Assembly: GCA_002427745.1 (NCBI GenBank)
Contig: DIYF01000071.1
Span: 39,684 to 103,683 of the forward strand
Direction of reading: 5' to 3'
Length of the DNA stretch: 64,000 nt
Source: Roseivirga sp. UBA6061
Lineage (GTDB): Bacteria > Bacteroidota > Bacteroidia > Cytophagales > Cyclobacteriaceae
In this document: piece by piece, positions 18,501 to 25,835 of the stretch
How positions within the stretch are numbered: the first letter of the stretch is position 1
Layout: the number at the start of each line of letters is the position of its first letter
Translations under genes and position numbers: made by a program
The notes under the pieces: model-generated
Databases searched by the model: none
What the model was told of the DNA's origin: nothing
Seen by the model: only the letters and a program-made list of their open reading frames with translations

Positions 18501-19751
18501 TACGGCTTCGTGAAGACTGATATTTTTGGTGGAAGCAGAGAAGGATTTCTGCTCCTTGTTGAGATCTGTTTTGTACTCAAAGCCCAGCTTGTTGATCGAA
18601 AAACTACCACTGAGGCTGAATGACAGCGGAGTGTCCCGCTCTTTTTGCACTTTAAGGCTACTTTCCGAGGTAACCTTTCTCGTGAGCAGGTTTTCATCCA
18701 GGGCAATGGTAGCATTGCCATCCAGGCTAAAGGTCTTCTCCTGAGCATTTGCCTTTACGGTCACGACAGGGAATTCCGCTTTGGCCAGATGTGGTATATC
18801 AAGGCTGGTACCTCCGCTTAGTTCAAATTTTTCATCGGTATCAAAATAGAACCGGGTAAGCTGAAGTTGCATGTCGGGCACCCGGGCGATATCCTTAAGT
18901 CCGCAAATCGCTAAGAGCTCTTCCAGTGTGAGACTCTGGTTGAGCTTCCCCGGCTCTTTCCCCTTCTTTGGTTTGAGATTAACCTCAAAGGAGAGCCGTT
19001 TTTTATCAGCCAGTATTTTAATACTTGTTTGTGCAAGTACTTTATTTTCTCGGTTGAGATCACCCGATAGAAGCAGGCCCATCCCGGGCTTCTCTTTATT
19101 GAGAGAAACCCGGGTGATAAAACGTGTTTTGGTAATGTTGAGCCCTGTACTTAGCCTGAGTGGTTTGAGCGGCAATGTGCTGTGGAAAGCCAGTTCTTTT
19201 TCGGGAACCAATACCAGTTTGCCCGACAGCTTTTCTGTTAAGTCAATATTCAGCTTTTCTCCTATGGTATCGAGGGTTTCTACCGGCACAAGCGAGTTGC
19301 TCAGGAGGTCGCGAATAGCCGTGTTCTGGCTAAAGTCCAGCGTCCATTGACTGTGCTCCTCCTCTTGCTCCAAACTGCCTGCCAGTTGTAGCGCCTTGCC
19401 GGCTATTTCTGTGTTCAGAAACAGCTTACCACCGGGTCTTTTGTCTCTGTCTATTTCCAACTCGAAGGCAGTAAGCTGAGTTTTCAGCTTATCAAAACCG
19501 GGTATAACACATGTTTGATCTGATTGATCCAACTCAAACTGGATAGCTTTAGTGGCCCGGTCTTCATCAAGCAGCAGGGTACCGGTAAGATTCAATTGCC
19601 CCAGTGACAGAAGCTGAGTCGACCATTTGAAGCTGATGTAGTCTTTCCCTGCTTCGGTTTCAACGGTCGAGAGCTTTTTGATGAGCCCGGTGACGAACTC
19701 TTTGCCTAGTGCATACTGTAGTGCCTTGTTGATATATGGAGTGATCTGCAT
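12543..19751 (-). CDS. Giant 2402-residue beta-rich protein of unknown family
   Basis: I do not recognise this protein. There is no signal peptide, lipobox or transmembrane helix; the N-terminus (MQITPYINKALQYALGKEF) is an amphipathic helix. Residues 1 to about 1760 are a monotonous series of short amphipathic beta-strands separated by turns (for example LTGTLLLDED, LSLSGSFSINKLGFEYKTDL), reminiscent of AsmA/TamB- or VPS13-like long beta-grooves. Residues about 1765-1880 look like a coiled coil rich in Glu, Leu and Lys. Residues about 2085-2190 contain three similar segments with Gly-x-Tyr motifs (GGYYMVVPG, GGHYISYANYFLYA) that could be a beta-trefoil. A second coiled coil sits at about 2252-2287. 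The frame is uninterrupted over 7.2 kb. Function unknown. Confidence 0.85.
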   Translation of the reverse strand: MQITPYINKALQYALGKEFVTGLIKKLSTVETEAGKDYISFKWSTQLLSLGQLNLTGTLLLDEDRATKAIQFELDQSDQTCVIPGFDKLKTQLTAFELEIDRDKRPGGKLFLNTEIAGKALQLAGSLEQEEEHSQWTLDFSQNTAIRDLLSNSLVPVETLDTIGEKLNIDLTEKLSGKLVLVPEKELAFHSTLPLKPLRLSTGLNITKTRFITRVSLNKEKPGMGLLLSGDLNRENKVLAQTSIKILADKKRLSFEVNLKPKKGKEPGKLNQSLTLEELLAICGLKDIARVPDMQLQLTRFYFDTDEKFELSGGTSLDIPHLAKAEFPVVTVKANAQEKTFSLDGNATIALDENLLTRKVTSESSLKVQKERDTPLSFSLSGSFSINKLGFEYKTDLNKEQKSFSASTKNISLHEAVLTFSEAELPVGIPNPSLDKLTFDYTKGKSLKITGQTSNREDLTIAGSDINISEIDFTFKKLAEAALPDITLATKFNLNLLDTIKIDQGTFDFKLTQKDEKALWELKNGMTMDFFGHRLGLQSSYTYTDSSHSIDFEVSDFPKIEFIEGIGFQTQKVRMGLVKEKDKELSLALTTTASFTSPLLNIENGTISLDRNQDHIALKFESDLNLELPIASIPELPRCSLSSPELHITCKTAESQWVSGGSAKVKFSNVPEVVSQIFPADTLTASFAFGSDEANMMIRFTEKNGKPWELYTIPLPPQQQSQGHSEIDLGNLYLGTNDFKIDFRESELSAKVYLGLPDKLNDVFKKEDGSRMELFKTSKTADAKEAISFKLSMKGDDLSIQMLDSPLKDFKMTDGQLTVDMKVSDDLDFGAFSIVAPKFKFDSGNLAAEGGIEIKRELGIPTTLVKWFLRKIGADAIADQLTPRIPIKGLDFAPMVDGNRTFNSTALLDLFIQNKHSLDIPDWLRTAVSTLDHAVGKLPDALLDYGDFELPDSFSFAIEFSAPSNLKFDISFKPLSDKKKTKPLKVLIPQFPQLMGVELYSIGFGELWSGTLFHVDIDCGFDSFDIPRIMASIAVDETWPDSGNYLPSPKDLHQRFRIKNLTTLIVYQTEIPIPIPLFYDEISASSMAFEGMGSGAYLSFKKPQLGMAQLTALSNLTIELVKFFKNPSTYKIQWNRMSEGDLTKLVVGPNYWQYPKYIAKEVTVEGDGYKGLRLGHERFEIGAIKILTALMSAIQNGSINELIQTKELNERHGHKVIKVLETIDVDLKYALTTPPEFTSGEDSVRAKWKETGLFANAKTNEFLSMLPPKRKEVKTTEDGKDLTIPVDDNTEGLVTFFDGKAKLGDHFNSQTSLGVIISNAGAGLGGQFDLNIGENVVNALLKGHITITKEGLELAGASYFRMLDTEFFSGSLSLKKGEIHLKAEAGVNPNPIFYVNMNLDGHLNNQEFYLKGDGELNLFGFRSSGDVLYHFSSSQRTFRLSQSQSLFNNLIDMKSSLAYSGGQGVEALAGDLHFGIANLINIDAAGSVTGSSAQFQMSGSVGIEMLGVKTEAKGLLNFRKDQFDYNGYISILNGVIRGNVAGHINNTDFLLGGEGVDFKVQDISFAKTALTIRKAEHDNSLLLGLTGELLGSAFRLSSSLSHTGLELTGSVDPIRWLSFVKPGGGEVYMITIHDGEQGPVIFETSLDHSGVKSAYFKGHVSLLGLSETGVTIYVRDGYWETDITHHFNLGNFLSSQFALNLKMKEGYWVTGDGRLSTQLSIAVPAVKFSFNVWLPFVGTKRVTTTLIPAIHLGTLRIQHDLKFRIYLNEEIAELSANLRKAIADLQKEEADANARLHKSEQALLAQKNAGGYNGHKEAVTNEYNQYKIDSDLGRQLRDLDTYRAEIMTTMRQILDECYDNDLSRHEKFINDSLDKLVRVLEKIGYNQFESSCLYQQFRSDLFTEMNQILKDRSLKVLIQHTDYNMARPGGSSEKVEGEMRKEHAGDEFDLQVAFDHTRIKQGSYTLTNHSQNPTYKNYKQAIFTKQEVLGPPPASQNMGIPVYVPEELHEIDVNLNISYDKGFKIAHKSTKNVLSFRGDHKDIEKLQWRPEGPDRYKMFVQITGDDLPAGNFKIKSDYQHFVVRPGGDNDIYQAEIRTKGTGDRLHISGYDTGTYKIRQGGYYMVVPGNHSNVRRADFRKQSSPNEGLAIKYDAGQGGHYISYANYFLYANTDNGQLQFRSDGHKTAFKLFREVESDALFRALEYIPKRTFAHFEWLWNGMDANKNEGHKSYGLFKHHAIDEYKKAYGDMGRVHYLEDKVMQDKHEVLKITEKIRELTGQLEKIKEQQSSSDIHFWMEFSTEFSYAGISFKLGQIRINFKVSEYTNFNKCLEQIPGIVAENLKENALRIFSGKPLPDHTRNYARSVRSFSSGPQPDFSKLNKEYQIEEKGTNEIDHSLDEFL

Positions 19752-19883
19752 ATGGAAGAAGCTAAGCTGATTATCAAAAAATAATATATAATTAAATTAA
19801 AATCAGGCTATTGTGCTTACATACCGGTGCAAACGACTATAGTTTGTGCGCCAGTGGTTTATTTGAGGGAATGGATAATTCCC

Positions 19884-21287
19884 TTATACAGTCTGAAGTG
19901 AAGCAGTATCGGGCTGTTTCTGTTTGATATCCGGGACTTTGCTGAGAATGGCTTCCAGCACAGGTAGCATGTACTTCAATGAACCTGAGTTGATAAGCAG
20001 CTTCCACAAACCTTCAAACTTCTTCCAGCCACCAGTGTAGGCCAGGTGTTTTAACTGATGTCTGACATGCTCATGTTTTAATGAAGCCTTTAAAATATTG
20101 GACCATTTGTAAAACTCCCTATAGGCCCACCAATAGCCTTCTTCCAGCTGAGATGCACTGAGCTTTGCTGTTTTGAATACGACATGGCGGGTATCATAGA
20201 GACTCCAGTTCCGCGTAGTAATGCGGTTTTGAGATTCCATTTGTTTGAAAAGTGCTGTGCCCGGGTAGGGAGTCAGGATGTGATAAGTAGAGGTCGTCAG
20301 GGCATTTTCCACACCCCAATCGACCGTCCTCTTAAATACATCCTGATCGTCATCGTCCAGGCCAAATACGAAGCTCCCGTTGATCATGATTCCCAAATCG
20401 TGCAACCTGTTTACCGCGGCCTGATAATCTCTTTTGAGGTTTTGTTTCTTGTTGCTGTCTCTGAGGTTTTGTGGAGAAAAGGTTTCGAAGCCAATGAATA
20501 CACTTCTCAGGCCGGCTTTTGCCGCTTTTTCTATAAGGTCTCCGCGTAGTATAGCATCCACTGTACTGGCAGCCTGAAACACGCGATTCATGCCTTTCAT
20601 GCCCTCGAAAAGTGATGTGGCGAACCTTGCATTGCCCAGGAGGTGATCGTCCAGGAAATAGAGATGTTTGCCGGGAAGCCTGTCAATCTCAGCGAGAGCC
20701 TCATCTACTTGTTGTACATAAAAGCCCTTGCCTCCCTCAAAGAAGGCATCTTTGTAACAGAAGTCACAGTGATGTGGACAACCGCGGGTCACTACGAGAG
20801 AATTCGGCACCAGGTAGCGGTTGCGTTTGATCAGGTCTCTGCGAACAGGCGGGATTCCCGCAAGACTTCTTTGGTCAGAGAAGTAGCGCTTTTTAGGCCT
20901 TCCTTGTCTGAAATCTTTTAAAAACTGAGGAAAAGTGACTTCTCCGGGCCCCAGGAAAATGCTGTCACCGTGTAAGGCTGCCTCTTCCGGCAGCGAAGTA
21001 ACATGCAGGCCCCCCAGCGCAATGTAAGCTCCCTGATCTCTGTAGTGCCTGGCCAGTTCATAAGCTCTGCCGGCATTGGTAATGTAGACCTGAATGACAA
21101 CCAGGTCTGGTGAGTCGTTTAAATCGATTTTTTCAACATGCTGATCCTGAAGAATGGCTTCATCTCCCGGGTCTAAATAGGCAGCCAGCGTGGCCATGCC
21201 GAGTGGTGGAAACAGAGAATACTTGATAGGCCGCCAAAGAGGACTTTTTGCTTCGGCCAGAGAGGGAAGTATAAATTTGACCTTCAT
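19884..21287 (-). CDS. B12-binding-type radical SAM protein
   Basis: The 467-residue product has an N-terminal Rossmann-like domain (about 1-130) of the B12-binding kind, with a conserved 'PPLGMATLAAYL' start and 'IALGGLHVTSLPEEA'. A radical SAM core follows with the cluster motif GCPHHCDFC, placing Cys170, Cys174 and Cys177. The enzyme should cleave S-adenosylmethionine at a 4Fe-4S cluster to start radical chemistry; many relatives methylate or rearrange lipids or secondary metabolites, but the substrate cannot be read here. No DxHxxG cobalamin ligand motif is visible. I chose the ATG at 21287, one base after the upstream stop, because it starts directly at the domain (MKVKFILPSL). It is the last gene of a nine-gene run. 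Confidence 0.9.
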   Translation of the reverse strand: MKVKFILPSLAEAKSPLWRPIKYSLFPPLGMATLAAYLDPGDEAILQDQHVEKIDLNDSPDLVVIQVYITNAGRAYELARHYRDQGAYIALGGLHVTSLPEEAALHGDSIFLGPGEVTFPQFLKDFRQGRPKKRYFSDQRSLAGIPPVRRDLIKRNRYLVPNSLVVTRGCPHHCDFCYKDAFFEGGKGFYVQQVDEALAEIDRLPGKHLYFLDDHLLGNARFATSLFEGMKGMNRVFQAASTVDAILRGDLIEKAAKAGLRSVFIGFETFSPQNLRDSNKKQNLKRDYQAAVNRLHDLGIMINGSFVFGLDDDDQDVFKRTVDWGVENALTTSTYHILTPYPGTALFKQMESQNRITTRNWSLYDTRHVVFKTAKLSASQLEEGYWWAYREFYKWSNILKASLKHEHVRHQLKHLAYTGGWKKFEGLWKLLINSGSLKYMLPVLEAILSKVPDIKQKQPDTASLQTV

Positions 21288-21288
21288 A

Positions 21289-21792
21289 CTAATTTGAGTT
21301 TTTGAGACGGGATGATTTAATCCATTTGTGCTCGGGCAGGCTGGTGGTATCAACCGGAGCAATGTATCTGATACCTGAGACTAGGGGGGTAGCCCTGATC
21401 GTTCGTTCCTTATAGTTCCAGCTGTCTTTCTGTAGTATGATCTCTTTGTTGGTGAACCTGCCCTCATAGAGCACTTGCTGGTCAGACCATTGTGGACTGA
21501 AAAAACTCATCAGTCCACTGAAAATGAAAAGCCCTATTGCCAGTATTGTACCGAAAATGACGTGAAGGACCGGAAGTCCTTTGATATGGTATAGGTGGTA
21601 ATGGATACCCATCGTGGTGAAAACCAGGACTGGTACTGCTATAATCAAAGCCCCCTGACCATTGGATCTCGCTGTTTCACTGGTGAACTGAATCGGAATA
21701 TAGTGTTGGTATCCAATCAGGAAAAAGATGAGGACAGTAAGTGTGAGTGAACTCCAGAACCCGATTTTCAGTTGCTTTCTCGTCAGTTTCAT
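21289..21792 (-). CDS. Hypothetical membrane protein with three helices
   Basis: A 167-residue protein of no family known to me. Hydrophobic segments at about 10-28, 46-64 and 75-95 precede a soluble C-terminal part (about 97-167) containing 'LYEGRFTNKEIILQKDSWNY'. It is joined on both sides: its ATG overlaps the stop of the 37-residue gene (ATGA), and its own stop lies one base before the radical SAM start, so all three are probably translated together. A role supporting the radical SAM enzyme at the membrane is possible but unproven. Confidence 0.7.
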   Translation of the reverse strand: MKLTRKQLKIGFWSSLTLTVLIFFLIGYQHYIPIQFTSETARSNGQGALIIAVPVLVFTTMGIHYHLYHIKGLPVLHVIFGTILAIGLFIFSGLMSFFSPQWSDQQVLYEGRFTNKEIILQKDSWNYKERTIRATPLVSGIRYIAPVDTTSLPEHKWIKSSRLKNSN

Positions 21793-21902
21793 GGTATCAG
21801 CAGGTAGATACGAATGACCAGAATGCCAAGTGCCAGCAGGCAGATGGCTCCTAAAGTTTCCCAGTAGAATGCCTGGTAACTTGCTTTAATCCATTTACTC
21901 AT
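21789..21902 (-). CDS. 37-residue single-span membrane protein
   Basis: A short frame reads MSKWIKASYQAFYWE and then a hydrophobic segment (about 16-35, AICLLALGILVIRIYLLI) and stops. It has positive charges on the N-terminal side and one membrane helix. The stop codon overlaps the start of the next gene as ATGA, a classic sign of coupled translation in a real operon. This is the main reason to believe it is a gene; no family is recognised. Confidence 0.6.
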   Translation of the reverse strand: MSKWIKASYQAFYWETLGAICLLALGILVIRIYLLIP

Positions 21903-21931
21903 TATATGTTCTGTTTGATGATAGACGGGTA

Positions 21932-22534
21932 TTATTGAAATTCCGGGAAGCACATTGACCCAAGAGCTCCGGAGCCATACTCGAGAACTACCTTTGAATT
22001 ATAAACCTGATAGAGGCAGCCATCATTATACTGACTGATTTGATCGGGACTCAAATCCTGATCAAACAGTAGGTAGTAGTACTTTGACATCAGGCTACGC
22101 TGCCAACCAACGGTAACAGGATTCTTACCACTGATTGAGATACAATTCGCTTTTTTGAGCTTTTTGCGAAGCCTGTAAAGTGTCTCATTTGTCCAGCCCA
22201 GTTGATGAAGCAATGTGTCAGTTTTTCCAGAGTCAAGCTTCAGGTTCCAGTTGCTATCGAGCTGTTTACCTGGCAGCCTTACATGAAATATATCCGGATG
22301 TTTGCCACTAAACTCAATATCTACATAGGTATCAGGCGGCAAAATAGAGGTGAAGTAGTTTTTGGCCTCTTGTATTTCCGACTCCCTCCTTTCAAAATTT
22401 TTAATCAGATCCCTGGTATCATATACAGGTCCGAATAGCCATCTCAGAAGCAGGAAAAAGATAAACCCTAACACCAGGATTGCTTTGGATATGGTCATAA
22501 AAGCTGTGCCCAGCAACTTGAGAAAACCGGACAT
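21932..22534 (-). CDS. Hypothetical membrane-anchored protein
   Basis: A 200-residue protein with one N-terminal hydrophobic helix (about 10-35) followed by a soluble domain. The domain has 'NYFTSILPPDTYVDIEFSGK' and 'LKLDSGKTDTLLHQLGW', and ends with a Cys-containing tail (CFPEFQ). I do not recognise it. Its ATG overlaps the stop of the upstream phosphatase-fold gene by one base (TGATG), so the two are co-translated. It probably faces the periplasm. Confidence 0.7.
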   Translation of the reverse strand: MSGFLKLLGTAFMTISKAILVLGFIFFLLLRWLFGPVYDTRDLIKNFERRESEIQEAKNYFTSILPPDTYVDIEFSGKHPDIFHVRLPGKQLDSNWNLKLDSGKTDTLLHQLGWTNETLYRLRKKLKKANCISISGKNPVTVGWQRSLMSKYYYLLFDQDLSPDQISQYNDGCLYQVYNSKVVLEYGSGALGSMCFPEFQ

Positions 22535-23529
22535 CAGGACCCCGCAATTTGATAAGTTCCCAGAATCGCTTTGTGATCAGAAGTGATGTCCACTGAGTTG
22601 AGAGAATCGCAGCCTATCCCCCTGGAGTGGAAGATGTAATCGATAGGAATCTGTGCCACAAAAGGATTCCAGGTCGGGTAGGTAGGGGTGAGCTTTTTAC
22701 GGCTGTCTACAAGCCGGGTAGAGCTTTTAAAATTCAATAGTCGTTTATCCCAGGGTACTGTGTTAAAGTCACCCAGCACGATAAACTCTCCTTCCTGCTC
22801 GTTGACATATCGCTTTGCCCGGGCGATATGGGCATTTCGGTTTCTCCAGCGGTCGCGAGACACCGGGGAGCGTGTGTGAAGACTGAGAAAATTAACAGAC
22901 TCGCTGCCTACCTTGATTTTACCAATGATATTGCTCGTACCATACCATTGGAGCACCTCAAGGTCTTCCAGAGGGTGTTTGCTGAAAACAGCGATTCCCT
23001 GATGCTTTTCTGAAGTATTGGCAATCCTGTGGTACGGATAAATTTCTGAAAGACCATGGGTTAAAGCTTTTGCCCAGGGTTCACTTACTTCCTGAAAAGA
23101 CACAAAATCCGGAGCAATCTGCAGCACTTTATCCACCGTTTCGTCATAGGCTTTGTTATCGGCCAGCACATTGAATTGTAAAACACTCAGGCGCTCATTT
23201 CCCTGCTGAATCTGATAACCGGGGTTAATAGGTGTGTTAATTTTTATAAGCAGCAGCAGATAAATGGAAAAGTTGATCCCTGCCAGACGATAGTGATGGC
23301 GCCTGATCCAGAAAATGCTCAGCAGGCCATAGACCAGCATGGCCTGAAAAAGGAAGGACTGGATCAGGGTGAGAGCATAGGTATAGGTGGGCACCAGAAG
23401 AATCAGGGCAGGTAACAGCAGCAAAGCTGCCATTACCCGTTCTTTGTTTCTTCGTTGTCTGAAAAAACAATACACCCTGATGAGGACAAGGAAGGATCTT
23501 AGGAATATTTTGAGTTTAAGCTCTTTCAT
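22534..23529 (-). CDS. Membrane-anchored endonuclease/exonuclease/phosphatase family protein
   Basis: The 331-residue protein has three hydrophobic helices in the first 100 residues and then a catalytic domain (about 112-331) of the EEP fold, the family of exonuclease III, sphingomyelinases and inositol phosphatases. The signature points are visible in order: LQFNVLADN, FQEVS (metal-binding Glu), LSLHTR, GDFNTVPW and SDHKAIL (catalytic Asp-His). All key residues are present, so it should be an active metal-dependent phosphodiesterase or phosphatase. With the membrane anchor it most likely acts on lipids or other envelope phosphoesters. It starts 11 bp after the barrel gene and overlaps the next gene. 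Confidence 0.88.
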   Translation of the reverse strand: MKELKLKIFLRSFLVLIRVYCFFRQRRNKERVMAALLLLPALILLVPTYTYALTLIQSFLFQAMLVYGLLSIFWIRRHHYRLAGINFSIYLLLLIKINTPINPGYQIQQGNERLSVLQFNVLADNKAYDETVDKVLQIAPDFVSFQEVSEPWAKALTHGLSEIYPYHRIANTSEKHQGIAVFSKHPLEDLEVLQWYGTSNIIGKIKVGSESVNFLSLHTRSPVSRDRWRNRNAHIARAKRYVNEQEGEFIVLGDFNTVPWDKRLLNFKSSTRLVDSRKKLTPTYPTWNPFVAQIPIDYIFHSRGIGCDSLNSVDITSDHKAILGTYQIAGS

Positions 23530-23540
23530 TTTTTAACAGA

Positions 23541-24065
23541 TTATTTCTTTTGAAAGCGATAGACCACGCTAATGGCGGCACTGCTGTTTGGGGCGGCATC
23601 TATGACCAGAGTGTTATCGGCATTGTCACCGATATCGGTACTGATGGACGGAATAATTTCAGCGTTGATACTGAAGGCATCGGATATATCGTATTGGAAG
23701 CCCAGGATGTAGCCAATACCGAGCCTCAGGAACGAATTGTCGCGGATGGTGGCAAAGTTCAGCCTTGGCTCCAGACCACTGATAAACCAGAGATCTTCCC
23801 CCACGGATTTTCTCTTTTCCATTGCGAGACCGAAGGAGAACGAAGCGACAAAATTATCACTTCCGATAACGCCCAGATTGTTGATTCCGGCCCGGTATCG
23901 CCTGAACTTGTTGGGTTTCTTTTCTTTTTTAAAGACGAAGTCAGAGCCGAAAGCCCCCAGTCTCAGACCCGTTTCGCGCATATCGTTTTGTGCATTGAGC
24001 ATGGGCGAAAAAGCAATCATCGCCAGAATGATGACACAGGTAGTGGTTAATAATCTTGATTTCAT
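23541..24065 (-). CDS. Small outer-membrane beta-barrel protein
   Basis: The 174-residue product starts with a signal peptide (about 1-25, ending LNAQ). The rest alternates hydrophobic and polar residues with frequent Phe, Tyr and Gly (FVASFSFGLAMEKR, LRLGIGYILGFQYDI), ending in 'SVVYRFQKK' like an 8-strand outer-membrane barrel. No specific family recognised. It sits 23 bp after creD and 11 bp before the phosphatase-fold gene on the same strand, so it is probably in the same transcript. Confidence 0.75.
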   Translation of the reverse strand: MKSRLLTTTCVIILAMIAFSPMLNAQNDMRETGLRLGAFGSDFVFKKEKKPNKFRRYRAGINNLGVIGSDNFVASFSFGLAMEKRKSVGEDLWFISGLEPRLNFATIRDNSFLRLGIGYILGFQYDISDAFSINAEIIPSISTDIGDNADNTLVIDAAPNSSAAISVVYRFQKK

Positions 24066-24088
24066 GGTATAGTTCTGTTTTAGTTGAT

Positions 24089-25474
24089 TTAAGTAGTTGC
24101 TGTATTGATTTTATCTCTTGACTTGATGTTGTACCAGTCTACTTTTCTGGAGAGGTACATGCACAGGCCGAGCACGAATACCAGCCCGAAACTGCCTACC
24201 AGTAAGGCGAAGTCTTCCATACGCAGAATGATGAAAATAAAGCTGTAGATAAGCGAGAAGAAGAGTAGCATAAAGGCTCCCAGCTTCGTGCTTTTGAGTA
24301 TCGAGATGGTATAGAGTGTCAGCATGGTGATCACAATACCGGCTGAAATCAGGTAGGCCTGTGCAAAACCCAGATGTTCGGAGAGTGATAATAAAAGGGT
24401 GTAGAAAATGGTAAGTGTGAGTCCTACCAGAATGTATTGTATCGGGTGGATGCGCTTCTTGTTAAGTATCTCGATAAAGAAGAAAGAGATAAAGGTCAGG
24501 AAGAGAATCAGTGCCGCGTATTTGGCCGAGCGCTCGTTTTGCTGATAGTTGTCTACCGGCTGGTAGAGTGTTACACCAAAGTCTGCTGAGGCAATGCGAT
24601 GTTGTTTTCCCACCCACTGCTGAGGGTAATTACGATTCAGGTCAAAAACAGACCATTCTGCAGTAAAGCCGTCTTCTGTGATTTTGGGGGCATCGGGTAA
24701 AAACTGACCGATAAAACTGGGATGAGGCCAGCTGGAATTGATGGTGACGTGAGTGGATTTACCTACAGGGTTGAACATGATGTTTTTGGTGCCCCGGATA
24801 TCGAGTTTCAGACTAAAATCTGTGCCTTCCTGTTCGGGATCAATTTTTACCAGGCTGTTTACACCCGTTTGCTCCTTGCCTGAACCCTGGGCAATGTCTA
24901 GCTGCAGATGAGTCGGAATACCTGATTCCATGCGATAAATCTCGCTTCCCAGTTCAAAACGCACATCTGACTGAATGCCCCGCATGTCCGGAATACCAAT
25001 GGTGAGGGTAGCCTCATCCCAGCGTATACGGTCGGGAAAGCTTGTAAAAGCACTCAGGTCTATCTGATCAAAGTTGCCTGTTATGTCGAGGTGTGTAGTG
25101 TAGACGACCACATCATAAATGCCTCTTTTCCGGGTTTCAGGATTCAGATCACCGGCAATGTTGAGGTTTTCAGGCAGGAAGTGAGCAAATCGCTTTACAT
25201 ATACCTCCTTCTTTCCATCTGCATAAACATCATCAAAAGGTATGGTCAAAATGGGACCAGTAAGCTCCAGGGGAGCTGCCCAGCTTTGCGATACCTCTGT
25301 GACAGCCTGGTACTGACTACTCTCCCGCTCGTCAATCAGTGAGGTAATCATGGATTGAGGGATGAGAAGAATACCTATCAGAAAACCGATAGAGAGCAGC
25401 TTGATGCTGACAGAGTTTTTGAGGGCATTGTTGAGTTTTTCGGAGGCTGTTTCCTGTTTGTGTTGTTGTTCCAT
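24089..25474 (-). CDS. creD: CreD-family inner-membrane protein
   Basis: The 461-residue length and layout match CreD: one N-terminal membrane helix (about 27-45), a large periplasmic domain (about 50-310), and a cluster of helices at the C-terminus (about 318-450). The cluster contains the family hallmark 'HPIQYILVGLTLTIFYTLLL' and 'SEHLGFAQAYL'. In Escherichia coli creD is controlled by the CreBC two-component system and affects envelope stress resistance and colicin tolerance; the biochemical function is not known. Here there is no CreBC; instead a winged-helix regulator and a membrane protein precede it, and a CTTTG-N5-CAAAG operator lies 20 bp before the start. Confidence 0.95.
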   Translation of the reverse strand: MEQQHKQETASEKLNNALKNSVSIKLLSIGFLIGILLIPQSMITSLIDERESSQYQAVTEVSQSWAAPLELTGPILTIPFDDVYADGKKEVYVKRFAHFLPENLNIAGDLNPETRKRGIYDVVVYTTHLDITGNFDQIDLSAFTSFPDRIRWDEATLTIGIPDMRGIQSDVRFELGSEIYRMESGIPTHLQLDIAQGSGKEQTGVNSLVKIDPEQEGTDFSLKLDIRGTKNIMFNPVGKSTHVTINSSWPHPSFIGQFLPDAPKITEDGFTAEWSVFDLNRNYPQQWVGKQHRIASADFGVTLYQPVDNYQQNERSAKYAALILFLTFISFFFIEILNKKRIHPIQYILVGLTLTIFYTLLLSLSEHLGFAQAYLISAGIVITMLTLYTISILKSTKLGAFMLLFFSLIYSFIFIILRMEDFALLVGSFGLVFVLGLCMYLSRKVDWYNIKSRDKINTATT

Positions 25475-25493
25475 TTTAATGAGTTTAAAAGTA

Positions 25494-25508
25494 CTTTGTG
25501 TTTCAAAG
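25494..25508. promoter_or_regulatory. CTTTG-N5-CAAAG operator upstream of creD
   Basis: An inverted repeat with 5-bp arms lies 20 bp before the creD ATG. In the coding direction it reads CTTTGAAACACAAAG and continues into GTACTTTTAA, which makes a second overlapping palindrome, AAAGTACTTT. The same composite occurs at 26460-26474 before the first gene of the run. The likely binder is the winged-helix protein encoded between the two sites. Confidence 0.6.
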
Positions 25509-25526
25509 TGATAGGGTAAAAAAATA

Positions 25527-25835
25527 TTACCCTCTCCCCAGTTGTTCTTTAATCAGTGATTCCAATGCATCAATATGCTCAGTAAAGGCCTTTTTTCCCG
25601 CCTTGGTTGCTGCGTATTTCGTATTGGGTTTGCGTCCCACAAATGATTTCTCTACTTGTATAAATTCTTCTTTTTCCAGTGCCTTCAGGTGACTGGCCAG
25701 ATTGCCGTCCGTCACGTCCAGCAGCTCCTTCAGGCGGTTGAAATCCATCTGTTCTCCCGCTATCAGTGCCGACATAATGCCCAGTCTCACCCTGTTCTCA
25801 AAGGCTTTGTTGAGTTTATGTATGTTTACTTTCAA
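25527..25835 (-). CDS. Winged-helix transcriptional regulator
   Basis: A 102-residue one-domain protein. The core 'FNRLKELLDVTDGNLASHLK' is helix-turn-helix, followed by the wing 'GRKPNTKYAATKAGKKAF'. This is the MarR/ArsR-like winged-helix family often found next to creD in Bacteroidota. There are no metal-binding cysteines. Its ATG overlaps the stop of the upstream membrane protein (ATGA at 25832-25835), so the two are coupled. It probably represses its own operon by binding the two CTTTG-N5-CAAAG sites. Confidence 0.9.
   Translation of the reverse strand: MKVNIHKLNKAFENRVRLGIMSALIAGEQMDFNRLKELLDVTDGNLASHLKALEKEEFIQVEKSFVGRKPNTKYAATKAGKKAFTEHIDALESLIKEQLGRG

Noticed and set aside
19752..19883. 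Inverted repeat CAAAC/GTTTG upstream of the giant 2402-residue gene
   Set aside because: Five-base arms in an A/T-rich gap are expected by chance; no further support.
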